From Jannaschia helgolandensis (GTDB lineage Bacteria > Pseudomonadota > Alphaproteobacteria > Rhodobacterales > Rhodobacteraceae), in the NCBI RefSeq assembly GCF_900109285.1, contig NZ_FNZQ01000003.1:1-64000 (forward strand): a DNA stretch of 64,000 nucleotides. Reading direction: 5' to 3'. Under the pieces are notes generated by a model. That model had not been told where the DNA came from. It did no database searches and saw only the letters and a program-made list of their open reading frames with translations. Made by a program: the position numbers and the translations under genes. Within the stretch, counting starts at the first letter, position 1. Each line of letters starts with the position of its first letter. Positions 8,857 through 17,182 of this stretch are shown here, one piece after another.

Positions 8857-9072
8857 ATGGCCGCAATGATCTGGATCGGCGCGCTGCTGGCGGGCCTGGG
8901 CGTGCTGGCGCTGCTGTATTGTATCGTCGTGGCCGTCCGCGCCAGGCGTCAGGGGCTAGAAGGGACTGCGATGGAGGCGAAACTGCGCCGCCTTGTCGCA
9001 CTGAATCTAGGGGCGCTGGCGTTGTCAGGCCTGGGACTGATGGTTCTGATTGTGGGAATTGTATTGGGTTGA
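8857..9072 (+). CDS. small two-segment membrane protein
   Basis: The 71-residue product starts MAAMIWIGALLAGLGVLALL; GGGAGGA precedes the ATG at 8857 at an ideal spacing, which rules out the longer frame from 8794. It has two membrane spans (about residues 4-23 and 47-69) joined by a basic loop with VRARRQGLEG and KLRRL, so both ends likely face the periplasm. There is no recognised domain. It sits between gapR, transcribed away from it, and a convergent SnoaL-like gene. Similar small membrane proteins next to gapR are plausible in this family but I cannot name a function. Confidence 0.7.
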   Translation: MAAMIWIGALLAGLGVLALLYCIVVAVRARRQGLEGTAMEAKLRRLVALNLGALALSGLGLMVLIVGIVLG

Positions 9073-9078
9073 TGCCGG

Positions 9079-9603
9079 TCAGGGCGCAGGCGGGATCTTC
9101 TCGCCCCTGTCGAACGCTTCCCATCCCTCGTCGTTGAAAACGTCCCGACCCAATTGCGCCAGAACATGCGGGAAATCGACCATTACCCAATTGTCGACAA
9201 TCTTGCCGTCGACCACCTTCCAGAAGTCCATATATCGGATCGTGACGCGCTTGCCCGTTGCGGCAATGCCCATGAATGGCCCGTGATGCGTCGCCTCCTG
9301 TCGCCCGAAAGCGGCGGCCCATTCGCCCATATAGAGACGCGCCTCATCAATGCAGACCTTGTCGCCAAAGGCCGCCTGAAATGGCTTCTGCCAGTTGTCC
9401 TGAAATTCCCGCAGCCCGGTCTTGTTTCCGCAGCCCTGATTGCCGTGCCAGCCAAAGCCTTCGGAAAAGAACTCTCCGATGTCGGCGATCCTGTGGTCGT
9501 TCAAGCCGTCCACCATACCTTCGATCACCGCGCGGGTGGATTCGGTTCTGGACAAATCCGTGTCGCGGGACAAAAGGGCCTGTTGTGGACGGGCACCTGC
9601 CAT
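9079..9603 (-). CDS. SnoaL-like (NTF2-fold) ester cyclase family protein
   Basis: The 174-residue protein starts at ATG 9603, behind AAGGAG, in preference to an upstream extension. It has the SnoaL/NTF2 pattern: an N-terminal helix (TRAVIEGMVDGLNDH), then FFSEGFGWHGNQGCGNKTGLREFQ, GDKVCIDEARLYMGEWAAAF, and the closing strand pair RVTIRYMDFWKVVDGKIVDNW. Members include polyketide cyclases and small-molecule hydratases, but most bacterial homologues of this kind have no assigned substrate. It is alone on its strand, 55 bases downstream of the glycan cluster and convergent with the small membrane gene. The fold call is firm, the reaction is unknown. Confidence 0.8.
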   Translation of the reverse strand: MAGARPQQALLSRDTDLSRTESTRAVIEGMVDGLNDHRIADIGEFFSEGFGWHGNQGCGNKTGLREFQDNWQKPFQAAFGDKVCIDEARLYMGEWAAAFGRQEATHHGPFMGIAATGKRVTIRYMDFWKVVDGKIVDNWVMVDFPHVLAQLGRDVFNDEGWEAFDRGEKIPPAP

Positions 9604-9658
9604 TTTTTGGCTCCTTCGATTGATACCGAGCGTAAGGGCTCCGGGTTTGACGGATGAA

Positions 9659-10408
9659 TCAGTCGACTTGCGGGCGCAGCTCAACGCGTTCCGTGCCGGG
9701 ACGCAACAGGGCAACCCCCATTTGAATCTGACGTGCAAAGCGCGTGAAGCGTTGACGTCGGCTGCGGTTCTGGGGGCGTTCCGCATTGGAAATCGCGCTG
9801 TTGATGGGGATCGGCGGGGCAAGGCCATAATGCGCGGCCATATCTATCTGGATGGCTTGCGCAGGGGCTGCCTGCCAGCGGAGAAGACCCGGTGTTTCGA
9901 CCAGGACAGCATCGGCAAGTGCTGCGACCTGGCTGGATCGATCAACCAGTTTGCGCGCACCTTCAGGCCAAAGCAGGTAGGCGGCAGCGCCGGTTCGATC
10001 TAGCCAAAGTCGCCGCACGGTTGGCAATTTCGGATGCGGGGCGCCCAGCAGTTTCATGCGACCGCGCGTTTCAAGACTAAGGTGTTCTAAGCCGGGCAGC
10101 CGTTCCGCCTGCAAAAGCAGCGGCACCGCATTAGGCATGAGCCAAGCGTCATCTTCGAGTACAAGGGTGGGTACACCCAATGCGATCACCCGATGCCATG
10201 CCGAACGGTGCGACAGGAGCGCGGCTTTTTCTGTCTCACGCAATGGCCTTTGCCAGCGGTCCCAGTTCATTTCCCCGGCAAGTCCTGGCAACTGGGACAC
10301 AGATACAGCTGGCACGATCTCCAATTCCAGCCGCAGGCTTTCCGCCTGAGCGGTTTGAAAAGCCAAACGCTTCGTTTCATGTGCAAGGTTTATGACCAGA
10401 GCGCGCAT
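9659..10408 (-). CDS. glycosyltransferase family 25
   Basis: The 249-residue protein starts MRALVINLAHETKRLAF, the nucleotide-sugar-binding start of GT25 enzymes, and has the catalytic-metal motif TLVLEDDAWL (about residue 83). The middle contains TGAAAYLLWPEGARKLVD, the usual acceptor-side helix. GT25 enzymes transfer galactose or other hexoses onto lipopolysaccharide core or lipooligosaccharide. The ATG at 10408 lies four bases after the stop of the preceding GT4 gene, so the two are probably translated together. It is the last gene of the glycan operon. The C-terminal 30 residues are basic. Confidence 0.85.
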   Translation of the reverse strand: MRALVINLAHETKRLAFQTAQAESLRLELEIVPAVSVSQLPGLAGEMNWDRWQRPLRETEKAALLSHRSAWHRVIALGVPTLVLEDDAWLMPNAVPLLLQAERLPGLEHLSLETRGRMKLLGAPHPKLPTVRRLWLDRTGAAAYLLWPEGARKLVDRSSQVAALADAVLVETPGLLRWQAAPAQAIQIDMAAHYGLAPPIPINSAISNAERPQNRSRRQRFTRFARQIQMGVALLRPGTERVELRPQVD

Positions 10409-10412
10409 CGGC

Positions 10413-11450
10413 TTAGTGGCCGAAATCTCCGGAGAAGACGCGCAGATACGCATCGACCACGGCATCTTTACTGAAATATTGCTCCAGCCGATCGCGCGCG
10501 GCTGCCACATAGGATGCAGCGAGGGCCTTATCATCGCGAATACGGGCCAAACCTGCGGCAATCGCGCTGTGATCGTCAATCTCGGTCATAATTCCATCAA
10601 TACCGTCGCGCATGAACCATTCCGGGCCTTCGGATCGGCTGGAGACGGTTGGCACTCCGGCTTGCCATGCTTCCAGCAGTGTATTTCCAAGGGGTTCGTG
10701 GCGGGAGGGCATGACGAAGGCATCGGCCGCTGCGATGGCGTGAATGGGTTCAGCTACCCAGCCTGAAAAACGTACGCGGTCGGCAATGCCAAGTTCATGT
10801 GTCAGGGCTTCCAAAGCGCCGCGTTCCTGTCCGTCGCCCAGCAACCACAGGTAAGCTCCGGGCAGTTGGGCCACTGCGCGGATCAGCACGTCAAAGCCCT
10901 TGCGAGGTACAAAGCGACCGCTGGCAGCCACCACGAAGGCATCTTCCGGGGTATCAAGGCTGGCGCGATCAATCGGTACAGGGACAATCTGGCGTGGAAA
11001 ATTCGAAATCGTCAGCATCGGTCTGGTCCAGCCAAGATCGCGGCAGCGTGTGCCGATACCAGGAACATTGCCGACAAGCGTATCGCATTTTCCGAAATGC
11101 TTGAGACTTTTAGGGAAATCACCCATTCGGGCGAGTTTCACCACACCGGGCCAACTGTGCAAAAGCCGACCCGCGCGTGGCATCCATGCCATCACGGCAT
11201 TCGGTTTCCAACGCTTCACCATGCGGTCCACCTGGACATGCGCAACCAGGGCCATTGGCGACAAACGACCGAAATTATTGTGGATCACCGGGCCCAGTGC
11301 TGCGACGTCCGCATCCCACGTCCGACCGGGCCGGATGACAAAACGCTGCTCCACACCACGGGCAGCAAAGGCCTGGGCAAGGTTCACGAAGAACCGCTCT
11401 GCCCCGCCTTCTTTGCCGAAGTGAATATGAAGGACACGTTCTACTGTCAT
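10413..11450 (-). CDS. glycosyltransferase family 4
   Basis: This 345-residue enzyme has the GT-B layout: an N-terminal Rossmann domain beginning VERVLHIHFGKEGGAERFFVN (acceptor side) and a C-terminal donor domain with VVAASGRFVPRKGFDVLIRA, then RVRFSGWVAEPIHAIAAAD and the glutamate motif MPSRHEPLGNTLLEAWQAG (the EX7E loop, about residue 255). It likely adds a sugar to a lipid- or oligosaccharide-linked acceptor at the cytoplasmic face of the inner membrane. It overlaps the upstream GT25 gene by four bases (ATGA) and lies four bases ahead of the second GT25. Sugar specificity cannot be read from the sequence. Confidence 0.9.
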   Translation of the reverse strand: MTVERVLHIHFGKEGGAERFFVNLAQAFAARGVEQRFVIRPGRTWDADVAALGPVIHNNFGRLSPMALVAHVQVDRMVKRWKPNAVMAWMPRAGRLLHSWPGVVKLARMGDFPKSLKHFGKCDTLVGNVPGIGTRCRDLGWTRPMLTISNFPRQIVPVPIDRASLDTPEDAFVVAASGRFVPRKGFDVLIRAVAQLPGAYLWLLGDGQERGALEALTHELGIADRVRFSGWVAEPIHAIAAADAFVMPSRHEPLGNTLLEAWQAGVPTVSSRSEGPEWFMRDGIDGIMTEIDDHSAIAAGLARIRDDKALAASYVAAARDRLEQYFSKDAVVDAYLRVFSGDFGH

Positions 11451-12202
11451 GCATCCCAGCCTTCGCGGCGGCGGTGGCGCGCCAGGGCCCGGCGATAGTC
11501 CAGCGCATAGAGAATCTGGTGCAGGAACTGCCTGAAACCGCTGCGCCGTGCGCTGCGTCGCGCGCCGCCAACGGTGCCAGTCGCGGCTTGCTGATCACCG
11601 AGCACTACGGGCGGTGGCAGGACAAGGGCGACCCGCAACCCGGTTTCCCAGATAAACTTCTGGTCCTCGTCCACAGGGCGAAAAAACGGCGGAACCCGCG
11701 CCACCAGCCGCGCGGCAGCGTCTTTCGTCAGTGCATAGCCAATCAGGCAGGTTGGCACCCGGTAGGGAATGCCGATCAGTACGCCATCCAGCAGTGCACG
11801 TGACGCACCGAGGGAAACCTGATCGTCCAGCGTGAAGAGCTTGACCATATCCCAATCACCCACGGTATCCGCGCTCAGGGCCGCCATTACGTTTGCAAGC
11901 TGGGACGTTGCAGCGAAATCGTCTTCGAAAATAAATCCGCCTGCCGCGATACCTTCGGCTATGCGCTGCCATGCTGAGATATGCGAAAGGTAGCAGCCGA
12001 TTTCAGCGGGGACGAGCGGGTAGCGGCCATCCTTCGCGTTGCGCGAGGCATCATATACGCGGGCGATCTCATCTTCTGGCAACGCCCAACCGTTTACGCC
12101 ATCCACACGCTCGAACAAAATGCCCTGCGCACCAAGAATTTCGTTCACTACATCAAGACGAGCCGTGTTGTCTGCGAGGTTGATGACGTAGACTGGCCAC
12201 AT
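11447..12202 (-). CDS. glycosyltransferase family 25
   Basis: The 251-residue protein begins MWPVYVINLADNTARLDVVN and has the GT25 metal-binding motif GFIFEDDFAATS (about residue 93). Other family marks are PAEIGCYLSHISAWQRI and PVDEDQKFIWETGL. It is a second, clearly different GT25 in the same operon, so the glycan probably carries two related linkages. The basic C-terminus (GGARRSARRSGFRQFLHQI) may hold it at the membrane. It starts one base after the FkbM-type gene ends and overlaps the next GT4 gene by four bases. Confidence 0.87.
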   Translation of the reverse strand: MWPVYVINLADNTARLDVVNEILGAQGILFERVDGVNGWALPEDEIARVYDASRNAKDGRYPLVPAEIGCYLSHISAWQRIAEGIAAGGFIFEDDFAATSQLANVMAALSADTVGDWDMVKLFTLDDQVSLGASRALLDGVLIGIPYRVPTCLIGYALTKDAAARLVARVPPFFRPVDEDQKFIWETGLRVALVLPPPVVLGDQQAATGTVGGARRSARRSGFRQFLHQILYALDYRRALARHRRREGWDA

Positions 12203-12203
12203 A

Positions 12204-12932
12204 TTATTGCACGCGGCTCAGTCGAACGTTTTTGCGTATGCGCCCGGCATCGACAAAACCCCTTGCGCAGACATCATCGATCATCGCTCGCGTGGCCTCT
12301 TCGCCGACGATGTGGGGATGCAACTCGACGATGATTTCGCGCAAGCCGGATAGTTCAGCCGCACGTAGCAGGTCTATCTCGGCACCTTCTACGTCCATCA
12401 CCAGCACAGTCGCACGTTCATCCGCAAGGACGTGATCAATTGGATCGCTTTCTACTGTTATTTTTTCCGCTTCCAACCCCCGGTCATAGATTGAGGATGA
12501 GACAACATTTTCATTCTGATAAAAGCTAATTGGCAACCCATCAACCGTGACCGCGCGCAATCGCAAGCGTGGGGTCATGCCATTTAGAGAGAAATTCTTC
12601 TGAATTATAGGCTCAAGTGCGGAATTCGCCTCAAATGAGGTTACATTGCCCGCACCCGCCAAATGATTGCACAAAAGGCTGACGACACCAACGCCAGTCC
12701 CGACTTCAACAACCTTGTCGCCAGGGCGCAAGGCCGCACGCACCAGTATGCGTTCCGGCGCCTCATAGCTGCCTTTAATGATGGCGGTGGAAACAGAGCG
12801 ACGCACCAGGGCCGGGTCACAGACAAGTCGCAACCCATCAAGTTTTGTCACCTTGCGCCCTATCATCCGATGCCAAAGCAAGCGCAAGTTGCAAAAAGGC
12901 GGCTTCGCGGCGGTAAGCACGTCAGCCATCAT
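12204..12932 (-). CDS. FkbM family methyltransferase
   Basis: The 242-residue protein has a SAM-binding motif I in the form VVEVGTGVGVVSLLCNHL (about residue 73) and the later FkbM signature VLVMDVEGAEIDLLRAAELS (about residues 172-192). FkbM-type enzymes O-methylate sugars and polyketides; in this context methylation of a glycan residue is the likely role. ATG at 12932 overlaps the stop of the upstream methyltransferase by four bases. The next gene starts one base after its stop. The start MMADVL could use either ATG. Confidence 0.88.
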   Translation of the reverse strand: MMADVLTAAKPPFCNLRLLWHRMIGRKVTKLDGLRLVCDPALVRRSVSTAIIKGSYEAPERILVRAALRPGDKVVEVGTGVGVVSLLCNHLAGAGNVTSFEANSALEPIIQKNFSLNGMTPRLRLRAVTVDGLPISFYQNENVVSSSIYDRGLEAEKITVESDPIDHVLADERATVLVMDVEGAEIDLLRAAELSGLREIIVELHPHIVGEEATRAMIDDVCARGFVDAGRIRKNVRLSRVQ

Positions 12933-13630
12933 TTCATCCCACTCATGAACCAGCCGGGCGATATTCCGCAGATGCTTTGCCCCCGGCGACCTGAAATCGT
13001 GTCGCCACGCAGCAGCAGTTTGGCGGTCAAGATGTCAAGCAACATCGCGATATGCAGCCGAAGCCGTGGAAACGGTCCGTACAAGCCGGGTACGACTGAC
13101 ACAGTGGAGCGCCGCCCCCAGACCAGAGGTTTAAGCTGCAAGGTCGAAAAGCCGGTCCGGCGGAAGGTCTCGCGCCACCAACTGGGCGTGGCGCGGGTAT
13201 AATCATCAGGATGACCGTGAATGCGGAACATGAACGGCACCATGACATGCACTTCTGCGCCCGGTTTCATGATCCGATAAAGCTCATCCAGCACTGCGCG
13301 CGCATCATAGATATGCTCAAGCGTGTTGAAGCATATGACAGCATCGAAGCTGTTGTCCGCGAAGGGCAATGGCTCTCCAGGTGTCACAAGGTGTGTCGGT
13401 TCGATTTTTGGGTCGATATTGACAGATTCAACCGTCAATCCTTTTGGAAGCAGCGGAAGGTAGCGGGCATTGCGACCGCCACCCATGTCGAGCACGCGAC
13501 CGGAAAGACTTAACGATGCCAGGTTTTCATACTCAAGCATTCTGAGCACCGACTGACCCTTGAATGCCGTTGTGATGTGGCGCCAACGGGCAAGAGTGGG
13601 GGCAGGAGGCGATACATAAATATAATTCAC
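12929..13630 (-). CDS. class I SAM-dependent methyltransferase
   Basis: The 233-residue protein has motif I as GRVLDMGGGRNARYLPLL (about residues 44-61), an acidic-loop strand SVNIDPKIEP, and the post-I motif FDAVICFNTLEHIYDARAVL (about residue 97) of Methyltransf_11 enzymes. The start is GTG at 13630, with AAAAAGGTG upstream in an unusually AT-rich stretch (13600-13675) that probably holds the operon promoter. It is the first of five tightly linked genes. The methyl acceptor is unknown; a sugar or lipid of the surface glycan is the natural guess from neighbours. Confidence 0.85.
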   Translation of the reverse strand: MNYIYVSPPAPTLARWRHITTAFKGQSVLRMLEYENLASLSLSGRVLDMGGGRNARYLPLLPKGLTVESVNIDPKIEPTHLVTPGEPLPFADNSFDAVICFNTLEHIYDARAVLDELYRIMKPGAEVHVMVPFMFRIHGHPDDYTRATPSWWRETFRRTGFSTLQLKPLVWGRRSTVSVVPGLYGPFPRLRLHIAMLLDILTAKLLLRGDTISGRRGQSICGISPGWFMSGMK

Positions 13631-13741
13631 TATTTATATACACCTTTTTAGCAATCTCTAGATTATTTTTCTGTTAGCAGCACGCCGCAGGCCTGACTAG
13701 CTCTAAGACCGGATTCGCCGGATATCATATCACCTGAATGA

Positions 13742-14818
13742 TCAGGCGTTTGGATGCCCGAGTTGCGTTCGATAAAGGCGAATCAACGCATCCGCTTCGG
13801 TTCGGATATCAAAGTGTCGTTCGACATGCGTGCGGGCCGCGGTTTGAAACGCATGAAGGCGGGTCGGGTCGGAAAGCAGCCCTGCCGTCGCCTGCTCGAG
13901 CTGCGACGCCGACCCTGGCTCAACAACAAAACCTGTTTTGGCCTCCACCACCAGTTCGCTGAACGCACCGACGTCTGAGGCGACTACGGGTACGCCGCAG
14001 GCCATCGCTTCGATCGGGGTCAGGCCAAATCCTTCCCAGCGTTGCGGGGCAATGTATACGTCCAGCGCCCGGTACCAATCCGCCATCTCCCAGACCGGCA
14101 CTTCATCGCGAAACAGGATGCGATCTTCCAGTCCCGCCGCACGTACGCGCTCTATCAGCCCGGCGAGAAAAGCTTCATCCTTTGGCACGGCACGGCCAAC
14201 CGCGACCGCCCGCAAGGACGGGATTCGGTTGCATAGCGCGATTGCAGCTTCGACAAAAAGGTCCGTGCCCTTTTGCGCCCGGATGCGACCGTAGCAGCCG
14301 ATCAGCAGGCCATCGGGGGGCAGGCGCAGCACTTCGCGGACAGCGCTGCGGTCCTTCGGCGGCGAAAAGGTAGCGTTGTCGATACCATGGTAGATCACCT
14401 GTGAGGGGCGTTCGAGATATGCAGCCGTTTTTTCGGACGTGGAGACGACCGCGTCCATCTGGCGAATGAGCCAGCGGGTGAGCCCGGTATGGTTTCGCTG
14501 GGATGCGGAAGTGAAGATCAACTTGAGCCGCTTGCGCAGCAAATGGCGCAGGGCCAGGCCGGCAATCATCTCAACATTGCGCCGGGCATGCCAGATGCGC
14601 TGTCCAGATGGGCCATGGCGCGACATGGTAAGCAATGCGAAGGCCGGAACCTGCGGAATTTCGGGCGGCATCGCAGGGGCGACAACGGCAACACGCATCA
14701 CGCGGGCCTGAAGCGGGATGAGCCGAACAATTGTCGCCGTGACTCCGGAAAGGCGACGTTTGAAATTAGGGACGAGTACGTCAATCTCATTCACGCAAAG
14801 GGTCGATGTCTGCGCCAT
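13742..14818 (-). CDS. glycosyltransferase family 4
   Basis: This 358-residue GT-B enzyme starts at ATG 14818, which has AGGAG eight bases upstream; a GTG three codons earlier is less well placed. It shows the donor-domain motifs LLIGCYGRIRAQKGTDLFVE (about residue 183), RILFRDEVPVWEMADWYRAL and the catalytic-loop APQRWEGFGLTPIEAMACG (EX7E, about residue 274). LPS core and capsule transferases of this kind use UDP- or GDP-sugars. It is separated by 111 AT-rich bases from the five-gene operon downstream on the same strand, so it may be transcribed on its own. Confidence 0.9.
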   Translation of the reverse strand: MAQTSTLCVNEIDVLVPNFKRRLSGVTATIVRLIPLQARVMRVAVVAPAMPPEIPQVPAFALLTMSRHGPSGQRIWHARRNVEMIAGLALRHLLRKRLKLIFTSASQRNHTGLTRWLIRQMDAVVSTSEKTAAYLERPSQVIYHGIDNATFSPPKDRSAVREVLRLPPDGLLIGCYGRIRAQKGTDLFVEAAIALCNRIPSLRAVAVGRAVPKDEAFLAGLIERVRAAGLEDRILFRDEVPVWEMADWYRALDVYIAPQRWEGFGLTPIEAMACGVPVVASDVGAFSELVVEAKTGFVVEPGSASQLEQATAGLLSDPTRLHAFQTAARTHVERHFDIRTEADALIRLYRTQLGHPNA

Positions 14819-15294
14819 TGGGTTCACTCCTGCCTGATCTTGTGCGCCGATCGCCGCGAGAGCGGCCCCCGTATGGCTTGGCCTGCTTGTGGCCCGGGGT
14901 TGTCTTCACCGGAGCCAGGCGGAAGCCATATTAAATGGAGTGGATATCTGCAAATGTCCTGATTCAGATGCCACTGAAGAGGTAACTTATTTACCCTCTT
15001 GCTCTGCGCCGACATTGACGAATGTGCTCCAGTTGAGCGTGGCATCTCGCTCCACGAAACCCCCTTAGTGTCGGTTTGTCTTACTGATTTATCCTGCGCC
15101 AAAGCTGCGGGCGATGCCATGCGTGATGGAATTCTTTGAAGGACACCGCAGGAATCCGAATTTCCGCCATATGTCGGTCAAGCGCGCAGCAAGGTGCCGA
15201 CGCGTGGGTTCAAACCACCTGAAATGCACTGCCATTGCTGTCTCACCGACGCTTTAGCCCGGTTCAGACCGAGGTCGTTGACTCGAATTTCAGA
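14819..15294. other. intergenic region between glycan and catabolic clusters
   Basis: About 475 bases lie between the divergent GT4 and GntR genes. I find no credible gene: the open frames on both strands lack ribosome sites and recognisable domains. A TTGACT at 15278-15283 could be a -35 element for the catabolic operon; the matching -10 is weak. Confidence 0.5.
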
Positions 15295-15323
15295 TTGGTC
15301 CACTGTCCAGACCAGTAGTCCAA
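15295..15323. promoter_or_regulatory. putative operator of the GntR/FadR-family regulator
   Basis: TTGGTC at 15295 and its inverted partners GACCAG and TCCAA form an imperfect dyad of the FadR-like TnGTnnnACnA style, 45-75 bases ahead of the regulator start. Because the regulator overlaps the transporter genes, a single site here could control itself and the whole operon. Confidence 0.45.
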
Positions 15324-15368
15324 ACGACGCCGGTGTCCGGTGTCGCGCCAGCCTGGGGAGGAGGGAGC

Positions 15369-16142
15369 ATGGACGTACGTACCCTTCTGTCGAAGGATGG
15401 GCCCGGACTGGGACGCGTCCCGCGCCAGTCGATGAAGGACACTATTGCCGACAAGCTGGCCACGCTCATCGCCACCAATGTGCTATCGGTGGGCGATGCC
15501 CTCCCGGCAGAGCGTGAACTGGCTGCGGCCTTGGGTGTCAGTCGCGAGACCATAAGGGGGGCGCTGCTGATCCTGTCCACGCGCGGTGTGCTTTCGGTCG
15601 TGCAGGGCGCACGGACAGTCGTGATCTCCGACGACCTGGGCGACATGGCACTGGCGGGGGTGCCGGCGAGGGCGACGGGTTGGGTGTTGGGGGATGTGCA
15701 CGATGCGCGCCTGCTGATCGAGGCACGGGTTGCGCGAATGGCGGCGGAGCGTATCGACACGCCGACCCTGACCCGATTGCACAACCAGATCGATGTTCAG
15801 GAAGCCACGATCGATGACCCTGTGCGATATCTGATCTCGGACCGGGAATTCCATCTCGGCATTTATCGCGCATGTGGCAACGCGGTTTTCTCGGACATTG
15901 CCGCTACACTTTATTCGCATCTGCTTGATCACCGCCGCCGCGTCGTCTCGCAGCCCGGTGCCATCGGCAACAGTATCGCGGACCATCGCGCCATCCTGGC
16001 CGCGCTGGAGGCCCGCGATGGCGATGCGGCAGTCGCGGCCTTTCAGGTCCATGAAAACCGTATCTACGAAACGACTCGTCAGATCCTTGTCGATGCAGGA
16101 CCGGCGACAACTGAAGCAACCGGAGGAGGACCCCGAAAATGA
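15369..16142 (+). CDS. GntR family (FadR subfamily) transcriptional regulator
   Basis: The 257-residue protein starts at ATG 15369 behind GGGGAGGAGGGAGC. The N-terminal winged helix-turn-helix has DALPAERELAAALGVSRETI and the wing LLILSTRGVLSVVQGARTVV (about residues 42-80); the C-terminal part is an FCD domain with LLIEARVARMAAERI, SDREFHLGIYRACGNAVF and a final DHRAILAALEARDGDAA, including the His/Asp positions that bind metal and acidic ligands. It most likely senses a sugar acid and represses the operon. Its stop overlaps the start of the binding-protein gene by four bases, so it is the first gene of the operon. Confidence 0.92.
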   Translation: MDVRTLLSKDGPGLGRVPRQSMKDTIADKLATLIATNVLSVGDALPAERELAAALGVSRETIRGALLILSTRGVLSVVQGARTVVISDDLGDMALAGVPARATGWVLGDVHDARLLIEARVARMAAERIDTPTLTRLHNQIDVQEATIDDPVRYLISDREFHLGIYRACGNAVFSDIAATLYSHLLDHRRRVVSQPGAIGNSIADHRAILAALEARDGDAAVAAFQVHENRIYETTRQILVDAGPATTEATGGGPRK

Positions 16143-17122
16143 TCAATCGCAGAACATTCACGCAGATGGCCACGGCCACGCTGACTGTCGCAACGCTGGG
16201 ACTGGCCGCGCCCGCCGCCGCACAGGGCAAGGGAGAGCTGGTCTATATGACGCCCGGCCTTGACCTTGCCTTCTGGCGATATGTTTCGGAAGGCGTGAAA
16301 AGCGTTGCAGAGGAGAATGGCTACGGCTTTTCAGCGCTCGACAGCACCAACGATCCGCAGACCCAGTTGCAAAACGCGCAGGACGCGATCGCGCGTGGCG
16401 TGGCGGGCATCGTGCTGTCGCCGACCGATAGTTCCACCGCCCCGGCGGTGCTGACGCTGGCGCAGAACGCCGGAATTCCTGTGGTGATTGCCGATATCGG
16501 AACCGACTCGGGTGAGTTCGTTTCGGTCATCGGGTCAAACAATTACGAAGGCGCGAACGGCGTCGGCGCAGCATTGGCCGCAGCGATGCAGGAGGAAGGA
16601 AAGGCTGACGGTACTATCGGCATCGTCGGCATCAGCCAGGCACGGCTAAACGGTCAGGCCAGGACCAAGGGCTTCAAGGACGCGGTGAACGAGGCGGGCA
16701 TCACCGGTGAAGCGGGATTGCAGCAGATGCAGGCCTATACCGCGGACGAGACCTTCAAGTTCACTCAGGATATGATCACGGCGAACCCAGGCATGACCGG
16801 CATGTTCGTGCAGACCGACGGGCCGACGCTGGGCGCGCTGCGCGCGATCAAGGCGGCGCGGATGGACGGCGACATTCTGGTCGGAGCGTTCGACGGTATC
16901 CCGGAGTTCGTGCCCCTGCTGCAATCGGGCGAGTTGGTCGTGTCGGGAATGCAGCAGCCCTACTTGATGGGTGTGCGGTCCGCTGAGGCAATGGTGGAGC
17001 ATCTGTCCGGTGGCACCCCCGAGAAGGAGATCACCGTGCCGATCCTGATCGTGACCAAGGACAACATCGAGGAGATGTTGCCCACGATCAAGGAGACGGT
17101 CTTCGCAAACGAAATGGAATGA
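16139..17122 (+). CDS. sugar ABC transporter substrate-binding protein (ribose/galactose type)
   Basis: The 327-residue precursor begins MINRRTFTQMATATLTVATL and ends its leader at PAAAQG, a Sec-type or Tat-like signal (RRTFTQ). The mature protein follows the periplasmic-binding/LacI pattern: VYMTPGLDLAFWRYVSEGVK, repeated NAQDAIARGVAGIVLSPTDS, and the hinge region DILVGAFDGIPEFVPLLQSG. It binds a sugar or sugar-lactone in the periplasm for the permease downstream. The gene overlaps gntR by four bases and is followed by a stable hairpin that would raise its relative expression. Confidence 0.92.
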   Translation: MINRRTFTQMATATLTVATLGLAAPAAAQGKGELVYMTPGLDLAFWRYVSEGVKSVAEENGYGFSALDSTNDPQTQLQNAQDAIARGVAGIVLSPTDSSTAPAVLTLAQNAGIPVVIADIGTDSGEFVSVIGSNNYEGANGVGAALAAAMQEEGKADGTIGIVGISQARLNGQARTKGFKDAVNEAGITGEAGLQQMQAYTADETFKFTQDMITANPGMTGMFVQTDGPTLGALRAIKAARMDGDILVGAFDGIPEFVPLLQSGELVVSGMQQPYLMGVRSAEAMVEHLSGGTPEKEITVPILIVTKDNIEEMLPTIKETVFANEME

Positions 17123-17137
17123 TCCGCTGACATCCGG

Positions 17138-17160
17138 CCGGGGCGGCGCGTTCGCCCCGG
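17138..17160 (+). other. intercistronic hairpin after the binding-protein gene
   Basis: CCGGGGCG, a GCGCGTT loop and CGCCCCGG make a perfect 8-bp GC stem between the binding protein and ATPase genes. Such hairpins are known to protect the upstream mRNA and give binding protein excess over membrane subunits; there is no T-run, so full termination is unlikely. Confidence 0.6.
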
Positions 17161-17182
17161 TCCATTGCCGATCCGGAATCTG

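Noticed and set aside
14824-15120. A 98-residue minus-strand frame between the GT4 and GntR genes.
   Set aside because: It overlaps the start of the GT4 gene, has no ribosome site and no recognisable sequence.
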